Positions 50,611-59,871 of a stretch of DNA of 64,000 nt are shown in pieces (within the stretch, counting starts at the first letter, position 1; each line of letters starts with the position of its first letter). Under the pieces are notes generated by a model. The model saw only the letters and a list, made by a program, of their open reading frames with translations, was not told the DNA's origin and made no database searches. The position numbers were made by a program, and so were the translations under genes. This stretch comes from Clostridium collagenovorans DSM 3089 (lineage in GTDB: Bacteria; Bacillota; Clostridia; Clostridiales; Clostridiaceae): NCBI RefSeq assembly GCF_900130005.1, contig NZ_FQXP01000004.1:12703-76702 (forward strand), given 5' to 3'.

Positions 50611-52461
50611 ATGGAATTTGATTATAAACAGGAATATAGTAAGGCTGAAAATGAATTTATTAAAACAGCAGAGAAGTATGATGTATATGTGCTTATATAT
50701 GGACAAGAGTATCCTGATGCATTGAGTAAGATAAATAGTATCCCTGAAACTTCAGCTATAATTGTACAGGATACAATTGTATTAATATATACTAAGACTT
50801 CACGATTGAGAGAAGTATCTAAGTATTTAAAGAGTGTATCAGTAACGCAAATGGAGTCTATTTATACACTAATGGGAAGTCCAGTAGAAGAAAGTAAAGC
50901 TTATGTTATGCATAATAAGCCATATTTATATTTAAGGGGTAAGGGAGTTCTTGTCGGAGTAATAGATACTGGAATAGATTATTTAAATAAAGAGTTTCAG
51001 TATGAGGATGGAAGTACTAGGATAGTAAGAATATTAGATCAAACAATACAAGGTGATAAGCCAATATATGATTTGAAATTAGGTACGGAATTTAATGATA
51101 AAGAAATTAATGAAGCTATAGCAGCAAATCAACGAGGGGAAGATCCATATAAGATAGTACCAAGCAAGGATGAGTTAGGACATGGTACTGCTATGGCTGG
51201 CATTATAGGTGCAAGGGGAGCTCAAAGTTATGATAATCAAAATATAACTGGAGCAGCACCGGGGTGTGAATTTATAGTTGCCAAATTAAAACCAGCATCT
51301 AAATTAAAATTAGATTTAGCAGGAGTAAAGAGAAATGTAGCTGATGCTTACTCTCCAGAATATATATTGGCGGCTTTAAGATATATAGTTAGGGTTTCAG
51401 AGGAGTTAAAAAGACCTATAGTTATATATCTACCTCTAGGAACTTGTATAGCTAATAGAGAAGGTCAGAATATGCTAGAGCTATATATGGATTACTTAGT
51501 TGGAAGAAAAGGAACTATAATTGTAACTGGTGCAGGTAATCAAGGAATGGATGAAAATCATGCGCAGGGAAGGATTGAGAAAAGTGGAGCAAATGCCACC
51601 TTAGAGCTTAAGGTGGATAAGGATCAAGGAGACCTATTTTTTAACATACATTACAAGGTTCCAGACAAATATTCTTTAATAATAGTTTCTCCTAGTGGGC
51701 AAGTGGTACAAGAGTCCAATCCTAAATCCTTAGAAAAGGAAATAAAATTTATATATGAAGGCACTAAGATTCAAGTTTTTTTTGAAGAACCACGATCTAC
51801 AATAAAAATAAAATGTTTTAATATAGTAGAAGGAATTTGGAAATTTGTTTTAGTTGGTAATGATATAATCGATGGAAGGTACTGGGCGTATCTTCCCCAA
51901 AGAAAGTTATTGGCTCCAGGAACTAAATTTTTAAATTCATCAACGGAATCTACTATAACTGTACCTAATAAATCTGCATCACTAATGGTATGCTCTTATT
52001 ATAATCAAAGCAATGAGTCTATAGTTGCAACTTCAGGAAAAGGGTATACTATTTTTGGGGATATTGTACCTCAAGTTACTGCTGCAGGAATTAATGCTTT
52101 AGTATTAAAACCTGGTGGGGGTACAGCAATATTTTCGGGGGCATCTGTGGCAGCAGCTGTACTTGCAGGGGCTTTAGCATTGATATTTGAGTGGGCTATA
52201 GTAAAGGAAAATATACCAGGAATATATGCATATGATATAAAGACCTTAGTTATACAAGGTGCTAGGCGCCCTAAAGCATATAAGTTCCCTAATATTGATT
52301 GGGGATATGGTATACTGGATATTGAAGGTATATTTAATAGTTTGAGAAGCCTAGAAGATACTAATATGGGGAATAGAAATATTATTGATGAACTGTGTAT
52401 TGAATATAAGTTAGAAAAAACATATATAAGAATACCAAAGACAATATTTAATTTTGAATAG
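50611..52461 (+). CDS. S8 subtilase, Csp-like
   Basis: 616 residues from the ATG at 50611, nine bases after AAGGA. The catalytic triad is intact: D119 in GVIDTGID, H191 in ELGHGTAMAG, S512 in FSGASVAAAV. The Ser-loop reads GAS rather than the usual GTS. There is no signal peptide; a ~100-residue N-terminal prodomain precedes the first Asp. The long insertion between His and Ser, a jelly-roll-like domain near 320-440, is typical of clostridial CspABC proteases, which process the spore cortex hydrolase SleC during germination, and of their paralogues. With only one copy here and no csp or sleC neighbours, the exact role is open. Confidence 0.88.
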   Translation: MEFDYKQEYSKAENEFIKTAEKYDVYVLIYGQEYPDALSKINSIPETSAIIVQDTIVLIYTKTSRLREVSKYLKSVSVTQMESIYTLMGSPVEESKAYVMHNKPYLYLRGKGVLVGVIDTGIDYLNKEFQYEDGSTRIVRILDQTIQGDKPIYDLKLGTEFNDKEINEAIAANQRGEDPYKIVPSKDELGHGTAMAGIIGARGAQSYDNQNITGAAPGCEFIVAKLKPASKLKLDLAGVKRNVADAYSPEYILAALRYIVRVSEELKRPIVIYLPLGTCIANREGQNMLELYMDYLVGRKGTIIVTGAGNQGMDENHAQGRIEKSGANATLELKVDKDQGDLFFNIHYKVPDKYSLIIVSPSGQVVQESNPKSLEKEIKFIYEGTKIQVFFEEPRSTIKIKCFNIVEGIWKFVLVGNDIIDGRYWAYLPQRKLLAPGTKFLNSSTESTITVPNKSASLMVCSYYNQSNESIVATSGKGYTIFGDIVPQVTAAGINALVLKPGGGTAIFSGASVAAAVLAGALALIFEWAIVKENIPGIYAYDIKTLVIQGARRPKAYKFPNIDWGYGILDIEGIFNSLRSLEDTNMGNRNIIDELCIEYKLEKTYIRIPKTIFNFE

Positions 52462-52562
52462 TATATTTTGAAATTAAGAAGCTTTTAAAATTATTAAGAG
52501 TAAAGTTCAGTGAATATAATAAAAGTCTGATTAGCACGTAATATATAGTGTGTCATATTAAC

Positions 52563-52600
52563 AAAGTCTAGCAAAGAAATTTGCTGGACTTTAATTTTTC
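52563..52600 (+). terminator. Terminator after the subtilase gene
   Basis: AAAGTCTAGCAAA / TTTGCTGGACTTT (one G-U pair), followed by AATTTTT. Confidence 0.85.
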
Positions 52601-53048
52601 ATAGATTTAAGGTGAAGATATACATAAAAAAATACATGAAAAATAAAGACTTAACGGTTTCTTATAATCACTTTTTTAGTAACTATTATTCTTTAATACA
52701 CTGTCCAAAGTCCTAATTGTCTAATAATTATATATTGTATTTTATAAATAAAAAGTAAACCAAGTAGGTGTTCAAGAACAGGTATTAATATAGTTTATAA
52801 AAGTTATATACAATAATATAATTCTATAGTTTTAATAGATACTTTAGAATATTAAAGCTACATCATATTAAGGTTTTTTAATTCTATAAAATATGAATGA
52901 AGTTTATTTAATGCAAGATATATATTATGAATAGGTAATATAGTAAATAAAAGAAATATAGAGAAATATTAAGTAAGTATTAAATAAATTCTTTTAATAA
53001 GGAAATTGTTAGTTGAAAACAGTTATCATTTATTATACTATAAGATAG

Positions 53049-53063
53049 TGATAATTAATATCA
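53049..53063 (+). promoter_or_regulatory. Candidate Fur box in front of the CydDC-like operon
   Basis: TGATAAT-T-AATATCA is a 7-1-7 inverted repeat, matching the Fur consensus TGATAATnATTATCA in 13 of 14 non-central positions by eye. It lies about 40 bases before the start codon. Confidence 0.55.
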
Positions 53064-53101
53064 AGTGATATTTTCATTCAATTAAAAGGAGACAAGTACT
53101 T

Positions 53102-54904
53102 ATGATGATTAATAAGAGGCTAATTAGCTTATGTAAAGATTCTAAAAAATATATAGGCCTTACAGTGTTAGTTAGTTGGATTTCGATTTTATGTAATATA
53201 ATAACTGTTCTTTTAATAGGACAATTTATTAATAAGATTTATTTAGGAGAAAGATTAATTTTAAATGATAATGCATCTTTTATAAAGGCAATGATGCAGT
53301 TTAAGGTTACGGAGAATATATCCTTATTTGCAGCGATGTTAATAATAATAGTTTTATTAATAGCTAGATTTTTAAGTAATATTTTATATGGTAAATTTTC
53401 GTATTTAGCTTCAGCAGAAGCAAGAGTTACATTAAGAGAGCTTATTTATAAAAAGTTATTAAGATTAGGTACAGGCTATACTAATGTTGAAAGTACATCT
53501 TCTATTGTACAGGTAACAGTAGAGGGAGTGGAAGCATTAGAAGTTTACTTTGGAAAATACCTTCCACAGTTTTTCTATTCAATGATTGCACCTATAACTT
53601 TATTTGCAGTTTTAAGTTTTATATCTTTTAAAGCTGCTTTGGTATTTATATTATGTGTTCCATTAATTCCATTATCAATAGTTGCAATTATGAAAATTGC
53701 TAAAAGAATACTTAAGGATTATTGGAAAACCTATTCAAATCTAGGTGATGTTTTTTTAGAAAATCTTCAGGGATTAACCACGTTAAAGGTTTTTAATAGA
53801 GATGAAGAAAAGCATGAAAAAATGAATGTTCAAGCAGAAAGCTTTAGAAAAATAACAATGAAGGTTTTAAGTATGCAGCTTAATTCTATAAATATTATGG
53901 ATTTAATAGCCTTTGGTGGTGCTGCCCTAGGTACTATAGTAGCCTTAATTCAGTTTAAGAATGGAGAAATTCTAATTGGAAGTTTATTAGTTATAATATT
54001 ATTATCCTCAGAATTCTTTATCCCCCTAAGATTGCTAGGATCATTTTTCCACATAGCAATGAATGGTATGGCTGCTTCAGATAGAATTTTTGCTTTATTA
54101 GATACTGAAGAAAGAGAAAAAGAAGTTATAAAAGTTAATGATGAGGACTTATGTAACACTTCAATAAGTTTAAATGATGTGAGTTTTAGTTATGATGGAG
54201 AAAGAGAGGTTCTTCATAATATAAACATGGAAATAAAATCAGGTGGCTTAGTTGCTGTAGTTGGAGAAAGTGGTAGTGGTAAAAGTACTGTTGCATCACT
54301 TATTTTAAACAATTACAAAGTAACAAAGGGAGAGATAAAACTTAATAATATTAATATTGAGAAGTTATCTTTGGAGAACATATATGGTAAGATTTCTTTA
54401 GTTTCTACTAATAGTTATATTTTTAATGGAACTATCTTAGAAAATCTTTTAATGGGAAATTTAAATGCTTCAAAAGATGAAATAGAAGAGGCATTAAAAA
54501 CAGCTAGATTATATGATTTCATAAATTCCTTAGATTCAGGATTAGATACTAATGTTGGAGAGGGTGGAAGCTTGCTTTCAGGTGGTCAGAAGCAAAGATT
54601 AGCTTTAGCAAGAGCCATTTTATCTAATAGAGAAGTTATAATATTTGATGAGGCTACTTCTAATATAGATGTAGAAAGTGAAGAAGACATATGGAAGGCT
54701 ATTTATGAAATAGCTACTAATAAGACCGTATTAGTTATTTCCCATAGACTTGCTAATGTTGTTGATGCTAATAATATTTATGTTATGAAAAAAGGACATA
54801 TAGTTGAAAATGGTAATCACCAAGAGCTAATAAATAAAAAGGGTGAATACTACAATATGGTAAATAAACAAAATGAACTAGAAATGATAAGAGAGGTGTG
54901 TTAA
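53102..54904 (+). CDS. ABC exporter half-transporter, CydD-like (first subunit)
   Basis: 600 residues: six membrane helices (to about 320), then an ATPase domain with Walker A GESGSGKST, signature LLSGGQKQRLALARA, Walker B VIIFDEATSNID and switch SHRLA. The membrane part (YKKLLRLGTGYTNVESTS, LENLQGLTTLKVFNRDEEKH) resembles CydD, which exports cysteine/glutathione and affects heme-protein assembly. It may equally be a heme or siderophore-linked exporter. It is in an operon with the second half-transporter two bases later. AAAGGAG precedes the ATG. Confidence 0.88.
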   Translation: MMINKRLISLCKDSKKYIGLTVLVSWISILCNIITVLLIGQFINKIYLGERLILNDNASFIKAMMQFKVTENISLFAAMLIIIVLLIARFLSNILYGKFSYLASAEARVTLRELIYKKLLRLGTGYTNVESTSSIVQVTVEGVEALEVYFGKYLPQFFYSMIAPITLFAVLSFISFKAALVFILCVPLIPLSIVAIMKIAKRILKDYWKTYSNLGDVFLENLQGLTTLKVFNRDEEKHEKMNVQAESFRKITMKVLSMQLNSINIMDLIAFGGAALGTIVALIQFKNGEILIGSLLVIILLSSEFFIPLRLLGSFFHIAMNGMAASDRIFALLDTEEREKEVIKVNDEDLCNTSISLNDVSFSYDGEREVLHNINMEIKSGGLVAVVGESGSGKSTVASLILNNYKVTKGEIKLNNINIEKLSLENIYGKISLVSTNSYIFNGTILENLLMGNLNASKDEIEEALKTARLYDFINSLDSGLDTNVGEGGSLLSGGQKQRLALARAILSNREVIIFDEATSNIDVESEEDIWKAIYEIATNKTVLVISHRLANVVDANNIYVMKKGHIVENGNHQELINKKGEYYNMVNKQNELEMIREVC

Positions 54905-54906
54905 TA

Positions 54907-56577
54907 ATGGAGAGAAAATCTGGATTTCAGATAATGAAAAGATTAATATTAGAGCTAAAACCATTAACACCTTTTATGATAATAACAATAGTAATGGGAG
55001 TATTAGGATTTTTAGCAGCAATATCTATAGCTACCTTTGGAGCTGTAGCAATTGGAACTTTAATTGGAGAAATAAGCTTTATAAGCTTTAAGACTTCTTT
55101 AATAGTAATGGGAGTTTGTGCAGTTTTAAGAGGACTACTTAGATATTGTGAACAATTATCAGGACATTATATAGCTTTTAAAATATTAGTTATATTAAGA
55201 GATAAAATATTTACAGCTTTAAGAAGATTAGCACCAGCTAAATTGGAAGGTAAGGGAAAAGGAAATTTAATTTCTTTAATAACTTCTGATATAGAGCTTT
55301 TAGAAGTTTTTTATGCTCATACAGTAGCACCAATTAGTATTGCGGTTTTAACTAATTTAATAATAGCTGTAATATTATTCACTATAAATCCATTGTTTGG
55401 AATTATAGGGGCAGCATTCTTCTTAATGGTGGGATTTATTATACCTTATGCATCTTCATCTAGTGTTAAGGAAGAAGGAGTTAGATATAGAAATATATTT
55501 GGTGAAAGTAATTCCTATATTTTAGATTCCTTAAGAGGACTTAAAGAGGTTCTATTATTTAAGAATGGAGAAGAACGTCTAAAAACTTTAAATCAAAACT
55601 CTAAAAAATTAAATGATAGCTTAAGTAAGATAAAAAATCATGAGGGAATTATAAGAGCTGTAACTGATTTTACTATTATGATAGCAATTTTAAGTTTTGT
55701 AGTTATAGCATTTGCATTATATTCAGCTGGAACTATATCTTTTATTGAAGGAATTATAGCTATAGTAATAATTGCTTCATCCTTTGGACCAGTAGTAGCT
55801 TTAAGTAATCTATCAAACAATTTACTTCATACTTTTGCTTGTGCAGAGAGAATTTTTGGTTTATTAGATGAAAAGCCTTATGTTGAAGAGGTTATAGGTG
55901 ATTATAAAATTAAAGAAAATGACATAGCTTATGAGGATGTAAGTTTTACATATCCAAACAGAGAAGAAAGTGTTTTTGAGAACATATCTGTGGATATTAA
56001 AAAGGGTGAAAAAGTAGCCTTAATAGGGGAAAGTGGTATAGGAAAGAGCACATTTATTAAGTTACTTATGAGATTCTGGGATGTAAGTAGCGGAAAGATT
56101 AAGATAGATAACAAGGCCCTTAAGGAAATACCAACAAGTGATTTAAGAGATAATCAAATTTTAGTTAGTCAAGAGACTTACCTTTTCAATGATTCTATTG
56201 AAGAGAATATTAAGATAGGTAATAAAAATGCTACGAAAGATGAAATTATAGAAGCAGCTAAAAAGGCATCTATACATGAATTTATTAAAACACTTCCAAA
56301 GGGATATGAAACTAAGGTAGGAGAGCTTGGTGGTAACTTATCTTCAGGAGAAAAACAAAGAATAGGATTAGCAAGAGCATTTCTAAGTAATGGAGAAGTC
56401 TTGATTTTAGATGAACCTACAAGCAACTTAGATACTTTAAACGAAGGAGAAATATTAAAAGCCATTAAAGAGAACTGTGAAGATAAAACGATAATACTTA
56501 TTTCACATAGAAAGTCTACAACAGCTGTATGTGAAAAGGTTTATAAATTAGAAAACAAAACATTAGTAAGTGCATAA
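54907..56577 (+). CDS. ABC exporter half-transporter, CydC-like (second subunit)
   Basis: 556 residues from the ATG at 54907, eight bases after GAGGTG; a GTG at 54898 in the same frame lies on that ribosome binding site. Six helices, then Walker A GESGIGKST, signature NLSSGEKQRIGLARA, Walker B VLILDEPTSNLD and ISHRKS. The membrane domain contains LRYCEQLSGHYIAFKILVIL and FYAHTVAPISIAVLTNLI, as in CydC. The two subunits probably form one heterodimer. The signature motif is slightly degenerate (SSGE), as often seen in the partner subunit of heterodimeric exporters. Confidence 0.88.
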   Translation: MERKSGFQIMKRLILELKPLTPFMIITIVMGVLGFLAAISIATFGAVAIGTLIGEISFISFKTSLIVMGVCAVLRGLLRYCEQLSGHYIAFKILVILRDKIFTALRRLAPAKLEGKGKGNLISLITSDIELLEVFYAHTVAPISIAVLTNLIIAVILFTINPLFGIIGAAFFLMVGFIIPYASSSSVKEEGVRYRNIFGESNSYILDSLRGLKEVLLFKNGEERLKTLNQNSKKLNDSLSKIKNHEGIIRAVTDFTIMIAILSFVVIAFALYSAGTISFIEGIIAIVIIASSFGPVVALSNLSNNLLHTFACAERIFGLLDEKPYVEEVIGDYKIKENDIAYEDVSFTYPNREESVFENISVDIKKGEKVALIGESGIGKSTFIKLLMRFWDVSSGKIKIDNKALKEIPTSDLRDNQILVSQETYLFNDSIEENIKIGNKNATKDEIIEAAKKASIHEFIKTLPKGYETKVGELGGNLSSGEKQRIGLARAFLSNGEVLILDEPTSNLDTLNEGEILKAIKENCEDKTIILISHRKSTTAVCEKVYKLENKTLVSA

Positions 56578-56621
56578 AATATAATTAAATACATTAAATG
56601 AGAAATTAATAGTAGATTTAA

Positions 56622-56660
56622 AGAGGGTTATTAGTTAAAATCAATAACCCTCTATTTAAA
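56622..56660 (+). terminator. Terminator after the CydDC-like operon
   Basis: Perfect 11-base stem AGAGGGTTATT (56622-56632) / AATAACCCTCT (56643-56653), then ATTT. It lies just before the next Fur box. Confidence 0.8.
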
Positions 56661-56670
56661 AAAAGATAAA

Positions 56671-56685
56671 TGATAATGATTATCT
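56671..56685 (+). promoter_or_regulatory. Fur box in front of the ygbA-like gene
   Basis: TGATAAT-G-ATTATCT matches the 7-1-7 Fur consensus in all but the last position. It ends 20 bases before the start codon, overlapping the leader. Confidence 0.8.
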
Positions 56686-56705
56686 TTTGCTTTTAGGAGG
56701 ATACT

Positions 56706-56999
56706 ATGAATAAGGTAGAAAGAGAAAAGAAAACCATAGCACTTATGATAAATATATATTGTAAGAAAAAACATAAAAGTAAAGATAACTTATGTGAAGA
56801 GTGTCAGGAGTTATTAAATTATGCAAATACAAGATTAAGCAATTGTAAGTTTGGAGAGCAAAAGACTACTTGTGGCAAATGTCCAATTCATTGTTATAAA
56901 AAGGATATGAGAAATAAAGTAAAAGAAGTAATGAAGTTCTCAGGTCCAAGATTAATTTTATATAATCCTATAGAAGTTATAAGGCATTTATTTTATTGA
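56706..56999 (+). CDS. YgbA_NO family (nitrous-oxide-stimulated promoter) protein
   Basis: 97 residues. Recognisable by VEREKKTIALMINIYCKKKH, CEECQELLNYA, and GKCPIHCYKKDMRNKVKEVM followed by FSGPRLILYNPIEVIRHL. Seven cysteines suggest a metal or iron-sulfur site. The family is linked in enterobacteria to recovery from nitric-oxide stress. Here a near-consensus Fur box stands directly in front, so iron control is likely. AGGAGG precedes the ATG. Confidence 0.85.
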   Translation: MNKVEREKKTIALMINIYCKKKHKSKDNLCEECQELLNYANTRLSNCKFGEQKTTCGKCPIHCYKKDMRNKVKEVMKFSGPRLILYNPIEVIRHLFY

Positions 57000-57305
57000 T
57001 ATCTTATTTTTAGTATTAATAAAACTTATACAAAGGTATATTTTTAGTCAATGAAAAGGTCTTAAAAAGGTATATATTTATTTTAAAAAAGAGGTTTAAG
57101 TATAAAAATATCATCATGAAAGCTTAAAAGTAAATATTTTTTATTAAATAAATTACATCTATACTTAGCTATAAGAAGCATAATATAGGGCAATTAGAAA
57201 TAATGTGGGCTTATAAAACAAGATTTATATTAAGTAAATTTACACAATAAAAATTAAATTTAAAGAAGTTAAATAATAGTATTACTTAAAAGGAGAGGTT
57301 TAAAT
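57000..57305. other. Intergenic region
   Basis: 306 AT-rich bases between the ygbA-like gene and the DUF454 gene. No hairpin with a T tail, operator or small frame that I can support. Confidence 0.5.
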
Positions 57306-57695
57306 ATGGGGAAAATAAGTAGAATAATATATCTTATAGTAGGGTTTATAGCCTTTGGATTAGGGGCTATAGGAGTAATCTTACCAGTGTTGCCAACAAC
57401 ACCATTTTTATTATTAGCATCATTTTGTTTTGTTAGAGGATCAGAGAAATTTGATGCATGGTTCAAGGGTACAAAGGTTTATAAAAAGCATTTAGAGAGT
57501 TTTGCTAAAGAAAAGGCAATGACTTTAAAACAAAAGATAGTTATTTTATTATTTGCTGATACTATGATGGCTTTTCCTTTAATTATCATAGATAATTTAC
57601 ATGTTAAATTAATGCTTATAGCTACAATATTATTTAAATTATATTATTTTACTTTTAGAATTAAAACAATAAAAATTAAAGCAGAAACAAATTAA
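57306..57695 (+). CDS. YbaN family (DUF454) membrane protein
   Basis: 129 residues. Start LIVGFIAFGLGAIGVILPVL followed by PTTPFLLLASFCFVRGSEKF is the DUF454 signature (YbaN). It has about three helices. Function is not established; relatives often sit in iron or heme clusters, as here after Fur-type genes. AAAGGAGAGG precedes the ATG. Confidence 0.85.
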   Translation: MGKISRIIYLIVGFIAFGLGAIGVILPVLPTTPFLLLASFCFVRGSEKFDAWFKGTKVYKKHLESFAKEKAMTLKQKIVILLFADTMMAFPLIIIDNLHVKLMLIATILFKLYYFTFRIKTIKIKAETN

Positions 57696-57756
57696 AATAG
57701 TCTAAAAATAATAAAACAAATATAAGATAAGAGTTTTAAAGAACGAAGGAGAAGTT

Positions 57757-58080
57757 ATGTCTAGAATATCGTCAATGTTTTTTATGGCATCATTATTAGT
57801 TTATTACATTCCGAAGCTAATGAAAAAACAAAGTAAAAGTTTTATAAAGGCTCATATAACTTTAGGAGCTTTATCTTTCATAGCTATGGCTTCTGAAATG
57901 CTTATGAATTTTGGAAATGCAGAGTTTTTTAAATATGTAGGATTTTCTATATTACTAGGAATTATAGTAATTACAGGAGCATTAATTAAGAAAAATAGAA
58001 AATTATATGGAAAATTACATGGACTAGCTACCATATCATTTTTTATTTACTTATTTTTTATTATTAATGCCGCTATATAA
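57757..58080 (+). CDS. Four-helix membrane protein with two conserved-looking histidines
   Basis: 107 residues, four hydrophobic helices. Two histidines, in FIKAHITLGALSF and YGKLHGLATISFF, lie near the ends of helices 2 and 4 on what may be the same membrane face, an arrangement used in heme-b-binding membrane proteins. No family name can be given with confidence; small heme-sensing membrane proteins of clostridia have a similar layout. It follows the YbaN gene with a 61-base gap and AAGGAG in front. Confidence 0.6.
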   Translation: MSRISSMFFMASLLVYYIPKLMKKQSKSFIKAHITLGALSFIAMASEMLMNFGNAEFFKYVGFSILLGIIVITGALIKKNRKLYGKLHGLATISFFIYLFFIINAAI

Positions 58081-58176
58081 TAATATATATAAGTTTTTTT
58101 AGAATAAATTCAATGATTAATATAAATGTAGAATATTAATTAGAACCTATATATAAGAAGTTAAAAGTTCTAAATT

Positions 58177-58220
58177 AAAAGGAAAGTTTCATTATTATAC
58201 TGAAGCTTTCCTTTTAATTT
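58177..58220. terminator. Bidirectional terminator
   Basis: AAAAGGAAAGTTTCA (58177-58191) / TGAAGCTTTCCTTTT (58201-58215), T runs on both strands. Shared by the four-helix gene (+) and the GNAT gene (-). Confidence 0.9.
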
Positions 58221-58740
58221 AATTATTTTTCCATTCGTCTTTTAGAATTCCCATTATTATTTTATCATGAAATTTACCATCTCTATAGGAAGCTTGTCTC
58301 ATTACACCTTCCTGCTTAAAGTTAGCTTTAGTATATGCTTTTACAGCTCCAATATTTTCATTTGATACAGTAAGCATTATTCGATTAAGATTTAAATTTT
58401 CAAATCCATACTTAATAATTTCTTTAGTTACGTAAGTTCCAATACCCTTATTATGATAGTCTTTATCTCCTATAAATATAAAATACTCTCCAGATAGATT
58501 AGTTTTACTGAGATTACAAATTCCTGCATAGCCAATAAGATTTCCAGTGGAATTATCAAAGATGGCTTTGTTATATGTAGAATTATCTAATAAAATATTA
58601 TCAAACCAAAGTGATATATCTTCATGAGTTTTCATATTCTGAAATATGGATAAAGAATAACGTATGACATCTTGATCTCTTAACCAGCTAAAAAAGTAAG
58701 TTTTATCCTGGTTTTTTAAACTTCTTAATTTAATATCCAT
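58219..58740 (-). CDS. RimJ/RimL-type N-acetyltransferase
   Basis: 173 residues. Start MDIKLRSLKNQD and the block GDKDYHNKGIGTYVTKEIIK, then NRIMLTVSNENIGAVKAYTK, are characteristic of the RimJ/RimL (acetyltransf_3) branch, including the NKGIGT acetyl-CoA loop. It could acetylate a protein N-terminus, a polyamine or an antibiotic. AAGGAGAAAG precedes the ATG. Confidence 0.85.
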   Translation of the reverse strand: MDIKLRSLKNQDKTYFFSWLRDQDVIRYSLSIFQNMKTHEDISLWFDNILLDNSTYNKAIFDNSTGNLIGYAGICNLSKTNLSGEYFIFIGDKDYHNKGIGTYVTKEIIKYGFENLNLNRIMLTVSNENIGAVKAYTKANFKQEGVMRQASYRDGKFHDKIIMGILKDEWKNN

Positions 58741-58894
58741 GTAGCTTTCTCCTTAAACCTTAAAAATTTAATAATTATCTGTAGAGTAATAAAGCATAAT
58801 GAAGTTATGCAAAAATTATATTTTTAGGCTATGTTTAAGAATAATGTTTATTATAATAAATATTTAAATAGTATTAAATAAACACATATTTAAA

Positions 58895-59353
58895 TTATTT
58901 TATCATAGTGTTGACGGGTTTTAATAAATATTTTCTAACAGTATTCCAATTTCCTTTATACTCTTCCAAAATCAGACTCATACACCCAATTTCTAAATGT
59001 AGTTCATTATCATCCCATCTATCACCAATACCTGCAACTATATCGTATTTTTTTGAAAGTGCATTTGCTATTTTCAGTCTATCTTCTTGTTTTTCCGATA
59101 AGTAAATTTGGCCATTGGGGAAACCAGTTCTTATTAACCATTCTAAAGTAACTTCTTTCATTTGCTCAGGACGTGCTCCAATATAAATAATATTAAAGTG
59201 TTCATGCAATTCATTTAAACATTCAACACTACCAATAACAGAAATGTCATTTAAAATATTCTCAACTTGATTAAAATGAGATGTACCATAAAGCTGTAAT
59301 CTATGTCTATCATCACAAATTGTACCATCAATAAAGACCAAAATTGTGTTCAT
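58895..59353 (-). CDS. HAD-like protein lacking the nucleophile Asp
   Basis: 152 residues from the ATG at 59353, favoured by GAGGA seven bases in front. The fold is HAD: motif I FIDGTICDDRHR, motif II IIYIGARPE, motif III EKQEDRLKIANA, motif IV GIGDRWDDNELH. In active members motif I reads D-x-D-G-T; here the first Asp is Phe, so the phospho-aspartate intermediate cannot form. It may bind a nucleotide or phosphate without hydrolysis, or be a decayed phosphatase. Confidence 0.7.
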   Translation of the reverse strand: MNTILVFIDGTICDDRHRLQLYGTSHFNQVENILNDISVIGSVECLNELHEHFNIIYIGARPEQMKEVTLEWLIRTGFPNGQIYLSEKQEDRLKIANALSKKYDIVAGIGDRWDDNELHLEIGCMSLILEEYKGNWNTVRKYLLKPVNTMIK

Positions 59354-59380
59354 CAGATATTCCTCAACTTTCATTAACAT

Positions 59381-59826
59381 AAATTATATATAATATGCAT
59401 TTGTTTGATTATACCTAATATTAAGTTTATTTACAATGTTTTACATAGAATATACATAGATTGCTTCTTTTATCCTAAAATTTTTTAGTTTTGTGTTTGT
59501 ATGATAGGTGTAAGATTAAACTAGTAGGTTTTTGATTTTTATAGTGCTTTTCTCTGTATCAAAGATTTCAATCCATTTAAACCAATACATATAGTTAGCA
59601 ATATATTTAGTTATAACACCACCAACACTTCTTTAAGATAATGTAGTATTTCCTCTTGTCCTTCTGTCCATAAATTCTCTATATAATTCTTTACTGACTC
59701 TACAGTTAGTATAATAAGATCTTCATTAGTAGTCAAATTTAAATAATGTTCTTTAATAGGGACTAAATTTATTATACATTTACATGGGTTATAATTACAT
59801 TTTGAATAAATTAAAGGAAAAAAGAA
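59381..59826. other. Region with gene debris between the HAD-like and Nudix genes
   Basis: 446 bases. Minus strand carries the frameshifted remnant listed separately. The rest is AT-rich with no clear promoter or terminator. Confidence 0.5.
59516..59810 (-). pseudogene. Broken gene remnant, frameshifted
   Basis: Read on the minus strand, one frame gives KCNYNPCKCIINLVPIKEHY and continues LTTNEDLIILTVESVKNYIE, ENLWTEGQEEILHYLKEVL and stops shortly. In the neighbouring frame the sense continues as GGVITKYIANYMYWFKWIEI and FDTEKSTIKIKNLLV to a stop at 59516. A one-base shift near 59630-59640 joins them. The N-terminus is cut off before the Nudix gene. No family recognised; the cysteine cluster C-x6-C-x-C is the only motif. 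Confidence 0.6.
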
Positions 59827-59871
59827 GTGGATTGGTATATAATTAAAGAAAAAAGAATGAGAAGGGATAAA

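Larger units (their letters stand above)
52462..53101. other. Intergenic region before the CydDC-like operon
   Basis: 640 AT-rich bases. Contains a terminator (52563-52600) for the protease and, near its right end, the candidate Fur box at 53049-53063 together with an inverted TTATCA/TGATAA pair (53023-53054). The remaining ~400 bases show nothing I can support. Confidence 0.55.

Noticed and set aside
53021..53054. Second Fur box formed by TTATCA ... TGATAA
   Set aside because: The half-sites are about 20 bases apart, not the 7-1-7 spacing.
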